From assembly GCA_002085385.1 (NCBI GenBank), contig NATO01000076.1, positions 1 through 6,626 on the forward strand: a DNA stretch of 6,626 nucleotides. Direction: 5' to 3'. The stretch is from a candidate division Zixibacteria bacterium 4484_93 (GTDB lineage: Bacteria; UBP14; UBA6098; 4484-93). Position numbers and translations under genes: made by a program. Shown here one piece after another: positions 5,919-6,626 of this stretch; within the stretch, counting starts at the first letter, position 1; every line of letters begins with the position of its first letter. The notes beneath the pieces are model-generated. The model ran no database searches and was not told the origin of the DNA. It worked only from the letters and a program-made list of their open reading frames with translations.

Positions 5919-6626
5919 ATGATATATACCCTTACACTGAACCCATCGCTCGATAGAACAATCTATGTCGAGAGGCTTGCCAGAGACGATAAAAACATCA
6001 TCCTGCATGATGAATACTACGCCGGTGGTAAAGGGATAGATGTTTCGAGGGTGATAAAGGCACTCGGCGGTCAAACAGCGATAACGGGGCTTTCTGGCGG
6101 ATATGACGGTGCATATCTCGAGGGGATACTCATAAACGAGGGGCTCACAATAGATTTTGTCAGAATAGCTGGCGACACGAGAACAAACATCATTATACAC
6201 TGTGTCTCCACAAAGGAGCAGTTCTCTATCAACGCACCGGGTCCTGTCATCTCCCCTGCCGAACTGGGAATTCTGTATGACAGGCTGAAATGTTTATCTC
6301 CAAAGCCGAGTTTCTTTGTCGCAAGCGGGAGCATTCCGAGAGGGTTATCGAGTGATGTCTATAACCAGCTTGGTTCACCACTTTCATCCGCCGGAGTAAA
6401 GGTAGTTGTGGATACAGACGGCGATGCACTGAAATCGGCTATCTCCATTCCACCATTTATGGTCAAGCCGAATATCCACGAGCTGGAAAGACTAACGGGA
6501 CATCGTCTCTCCGGAATCGATGATATAGCCCGGGAGGCAAAAAGACTCACCAAGACGGGAATAAAGTATGTCGTTGTCTCTATGGGCAAGGAGGGGCTCA
6601 TTGTCGCCGGAAAGGATGAGCTCTTT
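5919..6626 (+). CDS. pfkB: PfkB-family phosphosugar kinase, 1-phosphofructokinase-like (3' end beyond the window)
   Basis: The reading frame is open from ATG at 5919 to the window edge (236 codons). A full member has about 300-330 residues, so roughly the last quarter, with the GAGD catalytic motif, is missing. Visible signatures are TLNPSLDRT at the N-terminus (Asp12), AGGKGIDVSR (35-44), DTRTNI (86-91, Arg88), ASGSIPRG (135-142), VVDTDGDAL (163-171) and KPNIHELE (183-190), the ATP/Mg site region. These fit the hexose-phosphate branch (1-phosphofructokinase FruK, 6-phosphofructokinase 2 PfkB, tagatose-6-phosphate kinase LacC). The substrate cannot be fixed from the sequence, and no fructose PTS gene is in view, so a glycolytic 6-phosphofructokinase role is equally possible. 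Asp41 replaces the Asn usual in GKGIN. It is divergent from leuS and has no clear Shine-Dalgarno site. Confidence 0.9.
   Translation, partial: MIYTLTLNPSLDRTIYVERLARDDKNIILHDEYYAGGKGIDVSRVIKALGGQTAITGLSGGYDGAYLEGILINEGLTIDFVRIAGDTRTNIIIHCVSTKEQFSINAPGPVISPAELGILYDRLKCLSPKPSFFVASGSIPRGLSSDVYNQLGSPLSSAGVKVVVDTDGDALKSAISIPPFMVKPNIHELERLTGHRLSGIDDIAREAKRLTKTGIKYVVVSMGKEGLIVAGKDELF

Noticed and set aside
5796..6200. Minus-strand 134-codon open frame over the leuS-kinase intergenic region
   Set aside because: It runs through the divergent promoters and opposite the kinase gene, whose motifs are unmistakable.

Overview
The window comes from a bacterium. It has a penicillin-binding protein, a bacterial-type leucyl-tRNA synthetase, Shine-Dalgarno sites in front of two genes and sigma-70-like promoter hexamers. 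Arginine is often written AGG/AGA (8 of 14 Arg codons in corA) and isoleucine often ATA, a bias common in thermophiles and in several uncultivated bacterial phyla. I cannot name the phylum from this sequence. Base composition and codon use look uniform, and I see no mobile element, integration scar, CRISPR array or phage gene. This is an ordinary housekeeping region, and I did not find a new multi-gene system in it.

Layout. Positions 26-185 hold two tandem tRNA genes, Arg(UCU) then His(GUG), 12 nt apart and without encoded CCA ends. A short hairpin follows, then a promoter with an inverted repeat over its -10 element. Positions 259-2409 (+) encode a class A penicillin-binding protein (PBP1A type). 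It is followed after 22 nt by corA, a divalent-cation transporter (2432-3361, +), probably in the same transcript. leuS (3362-5806 or 5812, -) meets corA tail to tail with no base between the two stop codons. A 106-112 bp divergent intergenic region separates leuS from a PfkB-family phosphosugar kinase (5919 onward, +), which runs off the right edge after 236 codons.

How the genes relate. They are core functions without an obvious shared pathway: translation (two tRNAs, LeuRS), cell-wall synthesis (PBP1A), Mg2+ or related cation uptake (CorA) and sugar-phosphate phosphorylation (PfkB family). The most interesting signals concern expression. The PBP1A and kinase genes lack a good ribosome-binding site, and each has a candidate promoter with a 16-bp spacer whose -10 ends 7-8 nt before the ATG, the geometry expected of leaderless mRNAs. 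corA and leuS have clear Shine-Dalgarno sites. LeuRS has a VMSKS variant of the KMSKS signature and lacks the leucine-specific insertion, CorA has no acidic residue in the loop after its GMN motif, and the kinase has Asp in place of the usual Asn in its GKGIN motif.
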